In this document: in pieces, positions 19,700 to 30,625 of the stretch | Layout of the letters: every line of letters starts with the position of its first letter | Position numbering within the stretch: position 1 is the stretch's first letter | Origin: Cycloclasticus sp. | GTDB taxonomy: Bacteria; Pseudomonadota; Gammaproteobacteria; Methylococcales; Cycloclasticaceae | NCBI GenBank assembly: GCA_018066825.1 | Contig: JAGPVU010000177.1 | Coordinates: 1-34,271 of the forward strand | Direction: 5' to 3' | Length of the DNA stretch: 34,271 nt | Made by a program: the position numbers and the translations under genes | The notes under the pieces: model-generated | The model's input: only the letters and a program-made list of their open reading frames with translations | Told to the model about the DNA's origin: nothing | Databases searched by the model: none

Positions 19700-21364
19700 T
19701 TACTCCACCAAGGCCTTGCCGGAATGCCTTGGGTCGCTGGCGGCGCTCACTTTATTGCTTTTTTTATCCCATAAAATCACGTGCATATTGCCGTAGCTTC
19801 TACCCACTGATTTAAGTTGGTGACCTTTAGCTTTGAGTTGTGCGATTGTTTGCTCACTCAGTGCCTTGGGTTCGTGCTGTATCCAATCGGGCAAATATTG
19901 GTGGTGATAGCGCGGTAAGCTAACCCACGATTGGGGGTTTTGCCCTTGCGCTGCATCCAACAAAGCCAATAACACCATGCTGATGATGCGGCTGCCGCCG
20001 GGAGTACCCAGTAAGCCTATGCTATCGTTCGTTTCAAAAAACGTGGGCGACATACTCGATAGCATCCGTTTGCCCGGCTGTATGGCATTCGCTTCGCCAC
20101 CCACCAGACCGTACACGTTAGGTGTACCAGGTTTAATTGAAAAATCGTCCATTTCGTCGTTCAATAACACGCCTGTACCCGGTGGTACGAACCCTGAGCC
20201 AAAGGGGTAGTTAATGGACAAAGTGGCCGATACCCGATTACCTTGCCTATCTAAGACCGAGAAGTGTGTCGTATCGTGGCCTTCTGTCGGATTAAGCCCG
20301 TTGATCTGTGCGCTTGGCGTTGCCTTATCTAAGCTAATATCGGCAGCCAGCTGACGTGCATAAGATTTTTTTCGCAGCTCGGCGCTGGGGACATTCACAA
20401 AGTCACTGTCCCCCATACTTAAAGCGCGATCACGGTAAGCACGGCGCATGGCCTCTACAACGACATGGATACGCGTAGCTTCGTCCATGGCGGCTAAGTC
20501 ATACTGTTCTAGACTGTTGAGTGCGATCGACAACACCAAACCACCTGACGATGGCAAGGCCGCGCTGATGATTTTGATGCCTTTGTAATCAATGGTAATA
20601 GGCTCGCGTTCTTTAACCCTGTAATTAGCTAAGTCCTGATGTGTCCAGATGCCACCCGCCTGCTGTACACCACGCACCAGTTTGTCGGCTACTGGGCCCG
20701 CATAAAAGCCATTGAATCCGTCTTTTCCTAATTGCCTTAATGTCATCGCCAAGTCCTTTTGGACGATGCTAGCGCCTAATTTCGGCACTTGACCCTGCTG
20801 TAAAAAAAGCGACTTTGCAGGCTCGCTGCTCGCCAATACCGCTTGCCGAAATTGTGCGAGGCTTTGGTAATGTTGATTAACGCTAAAACCGTTTTCGGCC
20901 AGTTTGATCGCCGGTTTTAAGCTAACACGTAAAGCTAGCTTTCCATACTGTTGCGACAAATGCACCAAGGCAGCCGGCATACCAGGAATACCCGCCGCTA
21001 ATGCCCCATCGACCGAGGCCTGTTTAATCGGCTCGCCGGTGTGATCTAAATACATATCTCGATGGGCTTTTTGAGGTGCGACCTCACGCCCATCAATCAT
21101 TACCTGCTTACCGTCGCTGGCACGATGTAACAGCCAAAAACCACCGCCACCGATACCGGAACCAAATGGCTCAACAACCGCCAACGCAGCACTAACGGCC
21201 ACCGCCGCATCAAAGGCATTGCCGCCTTGATTAAGGATATCCAACCCTGCTTGAGTGGCTGCAGGGTGCGCACTGGCTACAGCCTGTGCCGGTGGGTGAC
21301 TTTCTGGGTTAACACACGCTGATAAAAATAACAGAACCACTGCTGCCAAGCTGAATTGTTTCAT
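19700..21364 (-). CDS. ggt: Gamma-glutamyltransferase
   Basis: Lipoprotein-like signal (LSACVN); NQGGNAFDAAVAVSAALAVVEPFGSGIGGGGFWLL; autoprocessing/nucleophile region EGHDTTHFSVLDRQGNRVSATLSINYPFGSGFVPPGTGVLLNDEMDDFS. Confidence 0.95.
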   Translation of the reverse strand: MKQFSLAAVVLLFLSACVNPESHPPAQAVASAHPAATQAGLDILNQGGNAFDAAVAVSAALAVVEPFGSGIGGGGFWLLHRASDGKQVMIDGREVAPQKAHRDMYLDHTGEPIKQASVDGALAAGIPGMPAALVHLSQQYGKLALRVSLKPAIKLAENGFSVNQHYQSLAQFRQAVLASSEPAKSLFLQQGQVPKLGASIVQKDLAMTLRQLGKDGFNGFYAGPVADKLVRGVQQAGGIWTHQDLANYRVKEREPITIDYKGIKIISAALPSSGGLVLSIALNSLEQYDLAAMDEATRIHVVVEAMRRAYRDRALSMGDSDFVNVPSAELRKKSYARQLAADISLDKATPSAQINGLNPTEGHDTTHFSVLDRQGNRVSATLSINYPFGSGFVPPGTGVLLNDEMDDFSIKPGTPNVYGLVGGEANAIQPGKRMLSSMSPTFFETNDSIGLLGTPGGSRIISMVLLALLDAAQGQNPQSWVSLPRYHHQYLPDWIQHEPKALSEQTIAQLKAKGHQLKSVGRSYGNMHVILWDKKSNKVSAASDPRHSGKALVE

Positions 21365-21365
21365 T

Positions 21366-22104
<739 letters not shown>

Positions 22105-22105
<1 letters not shown>

Positions 22106-22680
22106 TAACTTTCTCGCTGAAATAAATAGTAAGACACTTGGCCATTGGTTTTACTGCGGTGTTGGCGCCAATTGCTGGGCAAAAAGTCTAAGTCCAGCCT
22201 ACGTTCACACTCAATATAAATGAGTGCATCGCCCGCCAATAGACCACTTTCCTCAAGTCGCTTACTGCACTCGGGTAGACTATTATGCTTGAAAGGTGGG
22301 TCAAGGAATACCACATCAAACGTTGGGTCTGTTGGTTTTGGTTTATCGCTTAAAAAATCCATCGCCGAGCGGTGCATCAACTGCACGTTATCCGCCTTGA
22401 TTAATTCCTTATTATTGCGCAAGGACTTAATGATAATGACATCTTTTTCAACCATTAAAACACGTTCGGCACTTCTTGAGGCGGCCTCAAAACCCAACGC
22501 ACCACTGCCCGCGTACAGGTCCAAACACGTGGCACCGGATAGGTAAGGCTGCAACCAATTAAACAAAGTTTCACGTATAGGGTCGGTGGTTGGCCTTAGG
22601 CCTTCGACACTAGGAAAACCAATTTTACGACCGCGCCACTGGCCGCCAATAATTCGCACACGGTTCTCTTTACCAGCCAT
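22105..22680 (-). CDS. rsmD: 16S rRNA (guanine(966)-N(2))-methyltransferase
   Basis: VRIIGGQWRGRKIGFPSVEGLRPTTDPIRETLFNWL; CLDLYAGSGALGFEAASR; VVFLDPPF. Confidence 0.97.
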
Positions 22681-23999
22681 TAGTTATTTGCATCCTTATT
22701 TTCGCCAACGGTTACCAAAGTCATGTTTTTTATACTCACACGACGCTGGAACGCCTGTTGTATTTGCTTTGCCGTTAGCGCATTAACTTTTTGTACATAG
22801 GTATTAAGGTAGTCTAATGGCGCACCACTGACGACAATACCCACCACGTTAGCTAGTAGTTTTTTATTACTATCCAGTTTTAACGCAAAACCACCGCTGA
22901 TATTTTTTTTCGCCGCAATCAATTCTTCTTCGCTTGGGCCCTTGTCTACAAACTGCGTTAGGACCTGTTTTGTTGCCTTTACTGCTTCATCAAGCGATTC
23001 ATTTTTAGTTTGCAAACCCATCATAAACGGGCCTTTTTGTAACATCGGAGAGAAATAGCTATAGGCGCTATAAGCCAAGCCTCGTTCCTCACGAATTTCT
23101 TTTACGATACGTGAACTAAACCCGCTGCCGCCTAAAATATGATTGCCCACGTACAACGCAAAATAATCCTCATCATTGTGTTTTAAAACCGGCATGCCGT
23201 ACAGCACATGCGTTTGTTGCGATGGATACGACTGCTGGATAACTGCCCCGTTTAACGGCGTGTCAACCGCCGCTATGGGTGTAGCTTTTTCGCCTGGCGC
23301 CAATCGACCCACGGCTTGATCAACCAATAACTCGGCCTGTTGGCGCGAAATACCACCCACCAACACCACGGTTAGGTTGCTGCCCACATAATATTTTTTA
23401 TAAAACGCTTTCAGCTCATCAACACTGAGTTTTTCAACCGAGTCATACTGCCCTTGGATGGGGTTTGCATACGGGTGTGAACCATACATTTGTTGGTATA
23501 AGGCCAACTGCGCCAATGTGCCCGGTGATTCTTCACGCTGTTTGATGCTCAACAGCGTACGCTGCTTTTCACGCGAAAAATCTACCGCTGGAAAACTCGG
23601 TGTATTAACCACCTTAGTCAATACCCCCCACGCGGTTTTTAATGTCTGCTGATCACTTAAGCTACGAAACGAGACCGACGTATAATCGCGTGAGCTGGAT
23701 GCACCCATTCGTGCCCCGACGCTGTCTAATTGCTCGGCAATTTGTTGTGCAGTTAAACTGCCAGCGCCTTGATCAATCAACACACTGGTTAACGCCGCCA
23801 AACCTAATTTTTCGCCATCACGCGCGCTACCAGCGTCAAACACCAATTGAACATCTAATAGCGGCAAACCTTCCGTTGGCACAAAATAAACGGCTGCGCC
23901 ATTAGCTAGCTGCCAGTGTTGAATTGTTGGCACTGCCATACTTTGCGAACCAACCATCGCCAGCATAAAGGCCAGTAATACGCTCACCTTACTGTGCAT
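22680..23999 (-). CDS. M16 family peptidase-like protein, non-catalytic partner
   Basis: M16 fold (LANGAAVYFVPTEGLPLLDVQLVFDAGSARDGEKLGLAALTSVLIDQGAGS) without HxxEH; C-terminal R/Y region REERGLAYSAYSYF. Confidence 0.92.
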   Translation of the reverse strand: MHSKVSVLLAFMLAMVGSQSMAVPTIQHWQLANGAAVYFVPTEGLPLLDVQLVFDAGSARDGEKLGLAALTSVLIDQGAGSLTAQQIAEQLDSVGARMGASSSRDYTSVSFRSLSDQQTLKTAWGVLTKVVNTPSFPAVDFSREKQRTLLSIKQREESPGTLAQLALYQQMYGSHPYANPIQGQYDSVEKLSVDELKAFYKKYYVGSNLTVVLVGGISRQQAELLVDQAVGRLAPGEKATPIAAVDTPLNGAVIQQSYPSQQTHVLYGMPVLKHNDEDYFALYVGNHILGGSGFSSRIVKEIREERGLAYSAYSYFSPMLQKGPFMMGLQTKNESLDEAVKATKQVLTQFVDKGPSEEELIAAKKNISGGFALKLDSNKKLLANVVGIVVSGAPLDYLNTYVQKVNALTAKQIQQAFQRRVSIKNMTLVTVGENKDANN

Positions 24000-25359
24000 G
24001 ACGAGCCTCCCGTTTGCTGTCTATCGGCTGCGGTTGCATATGCACAACCGTTAAATGATCTTCAATCAAGTAGTTATTCGCCACTGCCTGAATTTGCTCT
24101 GCTGTTACCGCTTTCACCTTATCAAGGTATTCTGCTTCTTTTCGCCAACCAATGCCCACCGTTTCCAGCATACCCAGTTGCAGTGCCTGATAAAAATTGG
24201 AGTCTTTTTGATACACCGCTGCGGCGATAACTTGCGCCTTGATACGATCGAGTTCCTGTTGTTGAACGGGTGTTTTTTTCAAGTTATCTATCTCACTGAT
24301 AATGGCCTTTTCTAACTCTTGTAGGCTGCGCCCATCTGCCGGCACCCCGTCGAATAAAAACAAGCTGTCTAATCTAGCATTCAGGTCATAGCCCGCGCTG
24401 GCGTTTGTCGCCACTTGCTGGCCTCTAACTAAACGGGAGTCTAAACGTGCACTATTGCCACTGCTTAAAATACCTGACAACAGCTCTAAGGCGTACACAT
24501 CCGTTTCTTTATCGGTAGTATTAAGCACAGGCACCTTATAACCCATCAGTAAATACGGTAATCTCGCCGTTTGTTTAATAATGCTGCGTCGAACCCCTAA
24601 TTGGGGCACCTCCACACGTTGCTTGATTGGGGTAAATGACACCGCCGGAATCGCGCCAAAATGTTTTTCTGCCAGGCTAAACACTTGCGTTGCATCTACG
24701 TCACCCACCACCACTAAGGTTGCATTATTCGGTGCGTACCATCGTTGGTACCATTGCGCCAAGTCTGCCAACTGCATATCTTTTAAATCTTGCATCCAGC
24801 CGATAATCGGATTGCGGTACGGGCTGCTGGTATAGGCCATCGCTTTAAAGTACTCGTAGGTTTGACCTTGCGGCTTATCCTCGGTACGCAAACGCCGCTC
24901 TTCCATCACCACTTGCAATTCTTTTTCGTATTCTTTTTGCTGTAAGTTTAAATGCTGCATCCGTTCGGCTTCTAGCCGTAGACTCACTTCCAAACGGGAC
25001 GCTTCCATGGTTTGAAAATACGCTGTGTAGTCGGCGCCAGTAAAGGCATTTTCTTGCCCACCATTAGCGGCAATGATTTTTGAAAACTCACCAGGTTCAA
25101 GGTTTTTGGTACCTTGAAACATCATATGTTCTAACACATGAGAAACGCCTGTAATGCCATCGTATTCATAGCTTGCACCCACCTTATACCAAACTTGCGA
25201 CACCATAACGGGCGCACGGCGGTCTTCTTTTACCAGAATTTTTAAGCCATTTTTAAGCACTTTTTCGTGTACCATATTAGACATTAATTCTGGCGAGGCA
25301 AACGCGGTCAATGAATACAAACTATTCAGTAAAAATACCGTAACGGATAACTTTCTCAT
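23989..25359 (-). CDS. M16 family zinc peptidase, catalytic subunit
   Basis: VLKNGLKILVKEDRRAPVMVSQVWYKVGASYEYDGITGVSHVLEHMMFQGT contains HxxEH; overlaps the downstream partner gene. Confidence 0.94.
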   Translation of the reverse strand: MRKLSVTVFLLNSLYSLTAFASPELMSNMVHEKVLKNGLKILVKEDRRAPVMVSQVWYKVGASYEYDGITGVSHVLEHMMFQGTKNLEPGEFSKIIAANGGQENAFTGADYTAYFQTMEASRLEVSLRLEAERMQHLNLQQKEYEKELQVVMEERRLRTEDKPQGQTYEYFKAMAYTSSPYRNPIIGWMQDLKDMQLADLAQWYQRWYAPNNATLVVVGDVDATQVFSLAEKHFGAIPAVSFTPIKQRVEVPQLGVRRSIIKQTARLPYLLMGYKVPVLNTTDKETDVYALELLSGILSSGNSARLDSRLVRGQQVATNASAGYDLNARLDSLFLFDGVPADGRSLQELEKAIISEIDNLKKTPVQQQELDRIKAQVIAAAVYQKDSNFYQALQLGMLETVGIGWRKEAEYLDKVKAVTAEQIQAVANNYLIEDHLTVVHMQPQPIDSKREARHAQ

Positions 25360-25432
25360 ATTGCTCTCACATAAACTGTAACTGTACTAAAATGGGCATT
25401 TTACGACAGCCCCCTCGGAAAGACACGATATC

Positions 25433-26431
25433 ATGTTTGGATTTGGTAACAAAAAAAACACCGCTTCTACTGAAACTGCCAATAGCGAGCAACCAAAGGC
25501 CGGTGTCTTTGACCGCCTTAAGGCACAACTATCTAAAACGCGCGTAGGTTTAGCCGGCGGCTTAGCCAACGTATTTCTCGGCAAAAAACAAATTGACGAC
25601 GCGCTATTTGAAGAACTCGAAACCATTTTGTTAACCGCTGATGTTGGTATTGAAACCAGCCAAGGTATTATCGATAAGCTAACCCAACGCGTAGCACGCA
25701 AACAGCTATCCGATCCTCAGGCGCTGAGCGATGCACTACAAGAAGAACTGCACGCCATCCTGCAAGCTAACCAACAACCGCTTCGTATTCCAGACAGCGA
25801 TTCGCCCTTTGTTATTTTAGTAGTCGGTGTTAACGGCATGGGCAAAACCACCACCATTGGTAAATTGGCTAAACGCTTAAAAGCCGAAGGTAAAAGTGTC
25901 ATGCTCGCCGCTGGTGACACCTTTAGAGCCGCTGCGATTGAGCAATTACAAGAATGGGGCAAGCGAAATGAAATTGAAGTCGTCGCGCAGCATACTGGCG
26001 CTGATTCGGCTTCGGTTATCTACGATGCCTTTGAAAAAGCTCGCGCTCGTAAAGTCGATGTACTACTCGCTGACACCGCAGGACGTTTACATACGCAAAC
26101 AAATCTGATGAACGAACTCAGTAAAATCAACCGGGTTATCAAGAAGCTAGATGAGTCCGCACCCCATGAGGTGATGTTGGTTGTTGATGCTGGCACCGGG
26201 CAAAACGCGATTTCACAAACTAAAAACTTTAATGAGGCGACACCCTTAACCGGCATTACACTAACCAAGCTGGACGGCACCGCTAAAGGCGGCATTATTT
26301 TTGCCATCGCCAACCAATTTAATTTACCCATTCGTTTTATCGGTATCGGTGAAGGCATCGACGATTTGCGTGAGTTTGACGCAAAAGAATTTACCCACGC
26401 GTTATTCGATAAACCTGAGCCAACTCACTGA
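25433..26431 (+). CDS. ftsY: Signal recognition particle receptor FtsY
   Basis: VNGMGKTTTIGKLAKRLK, AAGDTFRAAAIEQL, LLADTAGRLHTQTNLMNEL, LTKLDGTAKGGIIFAI. Confidence 0.98.
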   Translation: MFGFGNKKNTASTETANSEQPKAGVFDRLKAQLSKTRVGLAGGLANVFLGKKQIDDALFEELETILLTADVGIETSQGIIDKLTQRVARKQLSDPQALSDALQEELHAILQANQQPLRIPDSDSPFVILVVGVNGMGKTTTIGKLAKRLKAEGKSVMLAAGDTFRAAAIEQLQEWGKRNEIEVVAQHTGADSASVIYDAFEKARARKVDVLLADTAGRLHTQTNLMNELSKINRVIKKLDESAPHEVMLVVDAGTGQNAISQTKNFNEATPLTGITLTKLDGTAKGGIIFAIANQFNLPIRFIGIGEGIDDLREFDAKEFTHALFDKPEPTH

Positions 26432-26437
26432 TTTTAT

Positions 26438-27100
26438 ATGCTGCAATTTATTAACGTTAGTAAGCGATACCCCGGCGGCGGCGACGCGCTTAAAAACGTT
26501 AATTTTGAAATAAAACAAGGGGAAATGGCCTTTTTAACCGGCCACTCGGGTGCGGGTAAAAGCACGCTGTTAAAATTAATCGCCTTGCTTGAGCGCAGCA
26601 CCCAAGGCCAAGTGATGCTAGATAATCAGAATATTGGTCGCCTGTCTAAACGGCTGGTGCCGTATACGCGTCGCAAAATCGGCATGATTTTCCAAGACCA
26701 TCGCTTGCTCCATGACCAAACAGTATTTGACAACGTCGCTTTGCCGCTAATTATTGCTGGCTTTAATCACCATGAGATTAAACGCCGGGTGCGCGCGGCT
26801 TTAGATAAAGTGGGTTTATTGGGTAAGGAGCAGCGCTACCCGATTACCCTATCCGGTGGAGAGCAACAACGTATTGGCATCGCTAGAGCTGTGGTTAATC
26901 GCCCCCCTATGATTTTAGCCGACGAACCCACAGGCAACCTTGACCCCGCGTTATCAGAAGAGATTATGCAGTTATTCGTACAATTTAATCAGGTGGGTGT
27001 TACTGTTTTAATCGCCAGTCACGATATCAGTTTAATCCAACAAATGGGCTATCGTACGCTTCAATTATCACAAGGTGAGTTGGTGCAAGCACATGGCTAA
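26438..27100 (+). CDS. ftsE: Cell division ATP-binding protein FtsE
   Basis: [58 protein letters not shown]; located between ftsY and ftsX. Confidence 0.97.
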   Translation: MLQFINVSKRYPGGGDALKNVNFEIKQGEMAFLTGHSGAGKSTLLKLIALLERSTQGQVMLDNQNIGRLSKRLVPYTRRKIGMIFQDHRLLHDQTVFDNVALPLIIAGFNHHEIKRRVRAALDKVGLLGKEQRYPITLSGGEQQRIGIARAVVNRPPMILADEPTGNLDPALSEEIMQLFVQFNQVGVTVLIASHDISLIQQMGYRTLQLSQGELVQAHG

Positions 27101-28052
27101 TCGTCGTAACAGCATAAAAAAACCCCTGCAGAATTTTAATCTGCGATCTTATATTCGTATTCACTTACACACTTTTTTTGCGAGTCTCGGCCGTTTTTAT
27201 CGCGCACCGTTTAACTTTATGATGACTGTTAGCGTTATCGCCATCACACTATCCTTGCCCTCTGGCTTGTTAGTATCGATTACCAATTTAAAGTCGTTAA
27301 GCGACCAAATTGACCTGAATAATAACATTTCAATATTCTTACAACAAAGCGTCACTTTTCAGCAAGCGGTGGATTTAAGCCAATTACTGGAAAACGACGA
27401 TAAAATTGCCAATACAACACTGATTAGCAAGCAAGATGCCTTACAGGAGTTTCGTCAATACAGTGGTTTTGGCGCCGCTATTCGTGTTCTCAACGACAAC
27501 CCCTTGCCGCATGTCATTCAAATAACACCTATAGCCAACGTAAACAATTCAACACAACTACAGCAATTAGTTACACAACTTGAACAACAGCCGTCCATCC
27601 AACTTGTACAAATGGATATGGGCTGGTTATCACGCTTACAAGGGATTTTAGATATTGCGCAACGCGCGGTCATTCTTATCACCGTATTATTAGGTTTTGC
27701 TGTGCTACTAATTGTGAGTAACACCATTCGTTTAGAACTACAAAACAGGCGTGATGAAATTGATATTACTCGTCTAGTGGGTGCTACTCGATCTTTTATT
27801 ATGCGGCCTTTTATTTACAGTGGTTTTTGGTACGGTTTTTTGGGTGGGGTATTGGCCTGCATTTTAGTCAACTTATCGGTTTGGTTGCTTGACGGCCCGT
27901 CGAGCTCACTTGCTCAGCTATACAGCAGTTCGTTTACTATCGATTATATGACTATCAGCCACGCGCTGTTATGGGTGCTTTTTTCTATCTTATTAGGCAT
28001 CGTCGGTTCTTGGATCGTGGTGAGCCGCTACCTGAGTGAACTAGAACGCTGA
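27093..28052 (+). CDS. ftsX: Cell division protein FtsX
   Basis: FtsX-type permease; NTIRLELQNRRDEIDITRLVGATRSFIMRPFIYSGFWYG; ATG 27093 ([10 protein letters not shown]) overlaps the ftsE end by 8 nt. Confidence 0.95.
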   Translation: MANRRNSIKKPLQNFNLRSYIRIHLHTFFASLGRFYRAPFNFMMTVSVIAITLSLPSGLLVSITNLKSLSDQIDLNNNISIFLQQSVTFQQAVDLSQLLENDDKIANTTLISKQDALQEFRQYSGFGAAIRVLNDNPLPHVIQITPIANVNNSTQLQQLVTQLEQQPSIQLVQMDMGWLSRLQGILDIAQRAVILITVLLGFAVLLIVSNTIRLELQNRRDEIDITRLVGATRSFIMRPFIYSGFWYGFLGGVLACILVNLSVWLLDGPSSSLAQLYSSSFTIDYMTISHALLWVLFSILLGIVGSWIVVSRYLSELER

Positions 28053-28078
28053 TAAGCCGACCTTTTACATTCTTTTCA

Positions 28079-28109
28079 TTGACACAATCTTTTGAACTTT
28101 TGCTATAAT
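28079..28109 (+). promoter_or_regulatory. Putative sigma-70-like promoter for rpoH: TTGACA-N19-TATAAT (long spacer)
   Basis: ttgaca at 28079-28084; tataat at 28104-28109. Confidence 0.55.
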
Positions 28110-28135
28110 TAGCACTCTTATATGGCGAGTGCTAG
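28109..28135. promoter_or_regulatory. CIRCE-like operator (HrcA binding site)
   Basis: ttagcactc (28109-28117) - 9-nt spacer ttatatggc - gagtgctag (28127-28135). Canonical CIRCE is TTAGCACTC-N9-GAGTGCTAA, so 17 of 18 arm positions match; overlaps the end of the putative -10. Confidence 0.88.
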
Positions 28136-28176
28136 ACTCTAAATGTGATAGCACGATGATAAATGGGAGGGATAAT

Positions 28177-29046
28177 ATGACTTATGCACTTACAGTACCA
28201 GCTAACTTGTCGGCCGGTTCTTTGGATGCCTATATTGCATCCGTTTCTTCTGCGCCTCTTTTAACCGCCGAAGAAGAAAAATCCTTAGCCTTTCGCTTAC
28301 ACAACGATAATGACTTAGAAGCCGCGCGCACGCTAATCTTATCTCATATGCGCTATGTCATCCATATTGCTAGAAGCTACAGTGGCTATGGTTTAGCCCT
28401 ACCCGACCTTATTCAAGAAGGTAGCATCGGTTTAATGAAGGCAGTTAAACGCTTTGACCCCGAGATGGGCGTACGCTTAGTGTCGTATGCGGTACATTGG
28501 ATTAAATCTGAAATCCACGAGTTTGTTATTAAAAACTGGCGCATTGTTAAAATTGCCACCACTAAGGCTCAACGTAAACTGTTTTTCAACCTTAGAAAAC
28601 ATAAACGCGGGCTGACTTGGTTAAATGAATCAGAAGCGGGTGCTATTGCCAATGACCTGGGCGTCGACAAATCAGCCGTTTATGAGATGGAAAAACGCTT
28701 AAGTAATCACGATATGGCGTTTGACGGCCATCAAGACGACAATGCTGACAGCGACGAATTAGTACACACACCAGCGAGCTTTGTCACTGATGAAGAGCAC
28801 GACCCTGCGCGCATCGTTGAAGACAATGTAGAAGAGTCACGTAATAGTGCTCAATTACAAGCTGCTCTGAATCGCCTGGATGACCGAAGCCGGTCAATTT
28901 TGTCAGAACGTTGGTTGAGTGATGAAAAGTCTACTCTGCACGAACTTGCTGATAAATATCAAGTCTCGGCAGAACGTATTCGCCAGCTCGAAAAAAATGC
29001 TATGAACAAAATTAAGCAGCAATTATTGGAGTTTCAGCCGAGTTAA
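28177..29046 (+). CDS. rpoH: RNA polymerase heat-shock sigma factor RpoH (sigma-32)
   Basis: AYIASVSSAPLLTAEEEKSLAFRLHNDNDLEAARTLILSHMRYVIHIARSYSGYGLALPDLIQEGSIGLMKAVKRFDPEMGVRLVSYAVHWIKSEIHEFVIKNWRIVKIATTKAQRKLFFNLRK. ATG 28177 with upstream gggagg preferred over ORF-track 28129. Confidence 0.98.
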   Translation: MTYALTVPANLSAGSLDAYIASVSSAPLLTAEEEKSLAFRLHNDNDLEAARTLILSHMRYVIHIARSYSGYGLALPDLIQEGSIGLMKAVKRFDPEMGVRLVSYAVHWIKSEIHEFVIKNWRIVKIATTKAQRKLFFNLRKHKRGLTWLNESEAGAIANDLGVDKSAVYEMEKRLSNHDMAFDGHQDDNADSDELVHTPASFVTDEEHDPARIVEDNVEESRNSAQLQAALNRLDDRSRSILSERWLSDEKSTLHELADKYQVSAERIRQLEKNAMNKIKQQLLEFQPS

Positions 29047-29056
29047 AAACTCGGCT
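29036..29056. terminator. Stem-loop at the end of rpoH (9-bp perfect stem, no clear U-tract)
   Basis: agccgagtt-aaa-aactcggct inverted repeat spanning the rpoH stop codon, between convergent genes. Confidence 0.45.
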
Positions 29057-29067
29057 ATCTGCTCTGC

Positions 29068-29598
29068 TTATCTGACAGGGGCTTTTAGCTGCAGGGTTAA
29101 CTGCTTATCTTTTTGTAGTAGATCAAGGTGTTTAAGAAAACTCATACCCAATAACACCTGATCACCTTCCATGTGCGGGTTAATGTGCGCAGCTATATTT
29201 CGCAACTCAATAGACCCCAACTTAACCGTATCTAAAGTGACGCGGTACACCACGATATCACCGTTTGCTGTACGTGCTCGTTCAGCGCGGCCTTCAGTTA
29301 AATTCAAGGCCTTTGCCAACTTACCAGGGATACTGAGCTTAGTCGCCCCTGTATCGAGTATAAAGGTTGTCCAGTGACCATTAATTTTTCCATCAGCGAT
29401 ATAATGCCCTTGCCGATTTTGTATTAGCGTTACCTCAGCACTTCCATCTGCTGTGTAAACCGCCTCAGGCCTTTCATTTGGGTTAGTCCGTTTATCAAGG
29501 TAGCGATCAAAGCCAATAACCAGCATGGCTAGAAAACCAATCCAAGCAAGCGATACCATTATTTGACTAATTTTATTACCCGACCGAAGTGATTTCAT
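29068..29598 (-). CDS. Retropepsin-like clan AA aspartic protease
   Basis: N-terminal TM; FILDTGATKLSIPGKLAKALNL (DTGA active site); VLLGMSFLKHL. Confidence 0.85.
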   Translation of the reverse strand: MKSLRSGNKISQIMVSLAWIGFLAMLVIGFDRYLDKRTNPNERPEAVYTADGSAEVTLIQNRQGHYIADGKINGHWTTFILDTGATKLSIPGKLAKALNLTEGRAERARTANGDIVVYRVTLDTVKLGSIELRNIAAHINPHMEGDQVLLGMSFLKHLDLLQKDKQLTLQLKAPVR

Positions 29599-29715
29599 AA
29601 GTAACCGTATGATTACCTCTTACAGTTATTACGCTTAATAGTAGAAATGTGAAGCCTTGTGAGCAATAACACTGTTTTAAATAGCCTTAATCATTGCGCC
29701 TAATATTGTTTGATT

Positions 29716-30612
29716 TCAATATTTAACGTAATGGTCTATCAATAAAACAGCGAACAATACCATTAAATATACAATTGAGTATTTAAACGCTTTCATCGCA
29801 ATCACGTCATCAGCCGTTCTTTTTAACAAGATAGCGTAATATAAAAACCCCAAGCCTAAACCAATTGCAGCAACTAAATACAGCAAGCCACTCATCCCTG
29901 TCAAATAGGGCAACAGTGTGACCAAAAGTAATAGCACGGTATAAAACACAATGTGCAAGCGGGTAAAGTCAGCTCCATGTGTGACCGGTAACATGGGAAT
30001 GTCTGCCTTGGCATACTCGTCACGTCTCGCCACCGCTAGCGCCCAGAAATGTGGCGGTGTCCAAATAAAAATAATTAAAAATAACAATAAGGCGTATGGG
30101 TCGATGGTCCCTGTTACTGCACACCAGCCAAGTACCGGCGGAGCAGCACCGGCAGCACCACCAATAACAATATTTTGTGGTGTCGCGTGTTTAAGGTAGA
30201 CGGTATAAACCACTGCGTATCCAATTAACGATAAAAAAGTTAAAAAAGCTGTTAATTCATTAACCAGAAACACCAAAATCAGCATCGCTATAATGCCCAG
30301 TGTAAAGGCAAACCCAAGCACTTGTTTACCCGTTAGGTCACCATGAGGTAATGGTCGACCTTGGGTGCGCGCCATTTTTGCATCGTACTTCTGATCCAAA
30401 AAATGATTAATCGCCGCAGCCGATGAAGCAGCCATGCCAATACCAAGGGTGCCAAAAATCAAAGGTTGCCACGGCACCATACCGGGAACTGCCAAAAACA
30501 TGCCAACAACCGCAGTAAATACGATAAGCATAACGACCTTTGGTTTACACAGCTCGTAATAACTTGCCCAACTTACGTGCTTTACCGGCTGATTGATAAT
30601 TTGTTCTGTCAA
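29716..30612 (-). CDS. ctaB: Protoheme IX farnesyltransferase (heme O synthase)
   Basis: [72 protein letters not shown]. Confidence 0.97.
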   Translation of the reverse strand: MTEQIINQPVKHVSWASYYELCKPKVVMLIVFTAVVGMFLAVPGMVPWQPLIFGTLGIGMAASSAAAINHFLDQKYDAKMARTQGRPLPHGDLTGKQVLGFAFTLGIIAMLILVFLVNELTAFLTFLSLIGYAVVYTVYLKHATPQNIVIGGAAGAAPPVLGWCAVTGTIDPYALLLFLIIFIWTPPHFWALAVARRDEYAKADIPMLPVTHGADFTRLHIVFYTVLLLLVTLLPYLTGMSGLLYLVAAIGLGLGFLYYAILLKRTADDVIAMKAFKYSIVYLMVLFAVLLIDHYVKY

Positions 30613-30625
30613 AATTAAACCCTAT

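Noticed and set aside
22680-25359. Two adjacent M16 peptidases, one without HxxEH
   Set aside because: This catalytic/non-catalytic pairing next to rsmD-ftsY is a common gammaproteobacterial arrangement, not a novelty.
28129-28176. ORF-track upstream start of rpoH (GTG 28129)
   Set aside because: It lies inside the right arm of the CIRCE element; ATG 28177 has a gggagg ribosome-binding site and gives the usual RpoH N-terminus.
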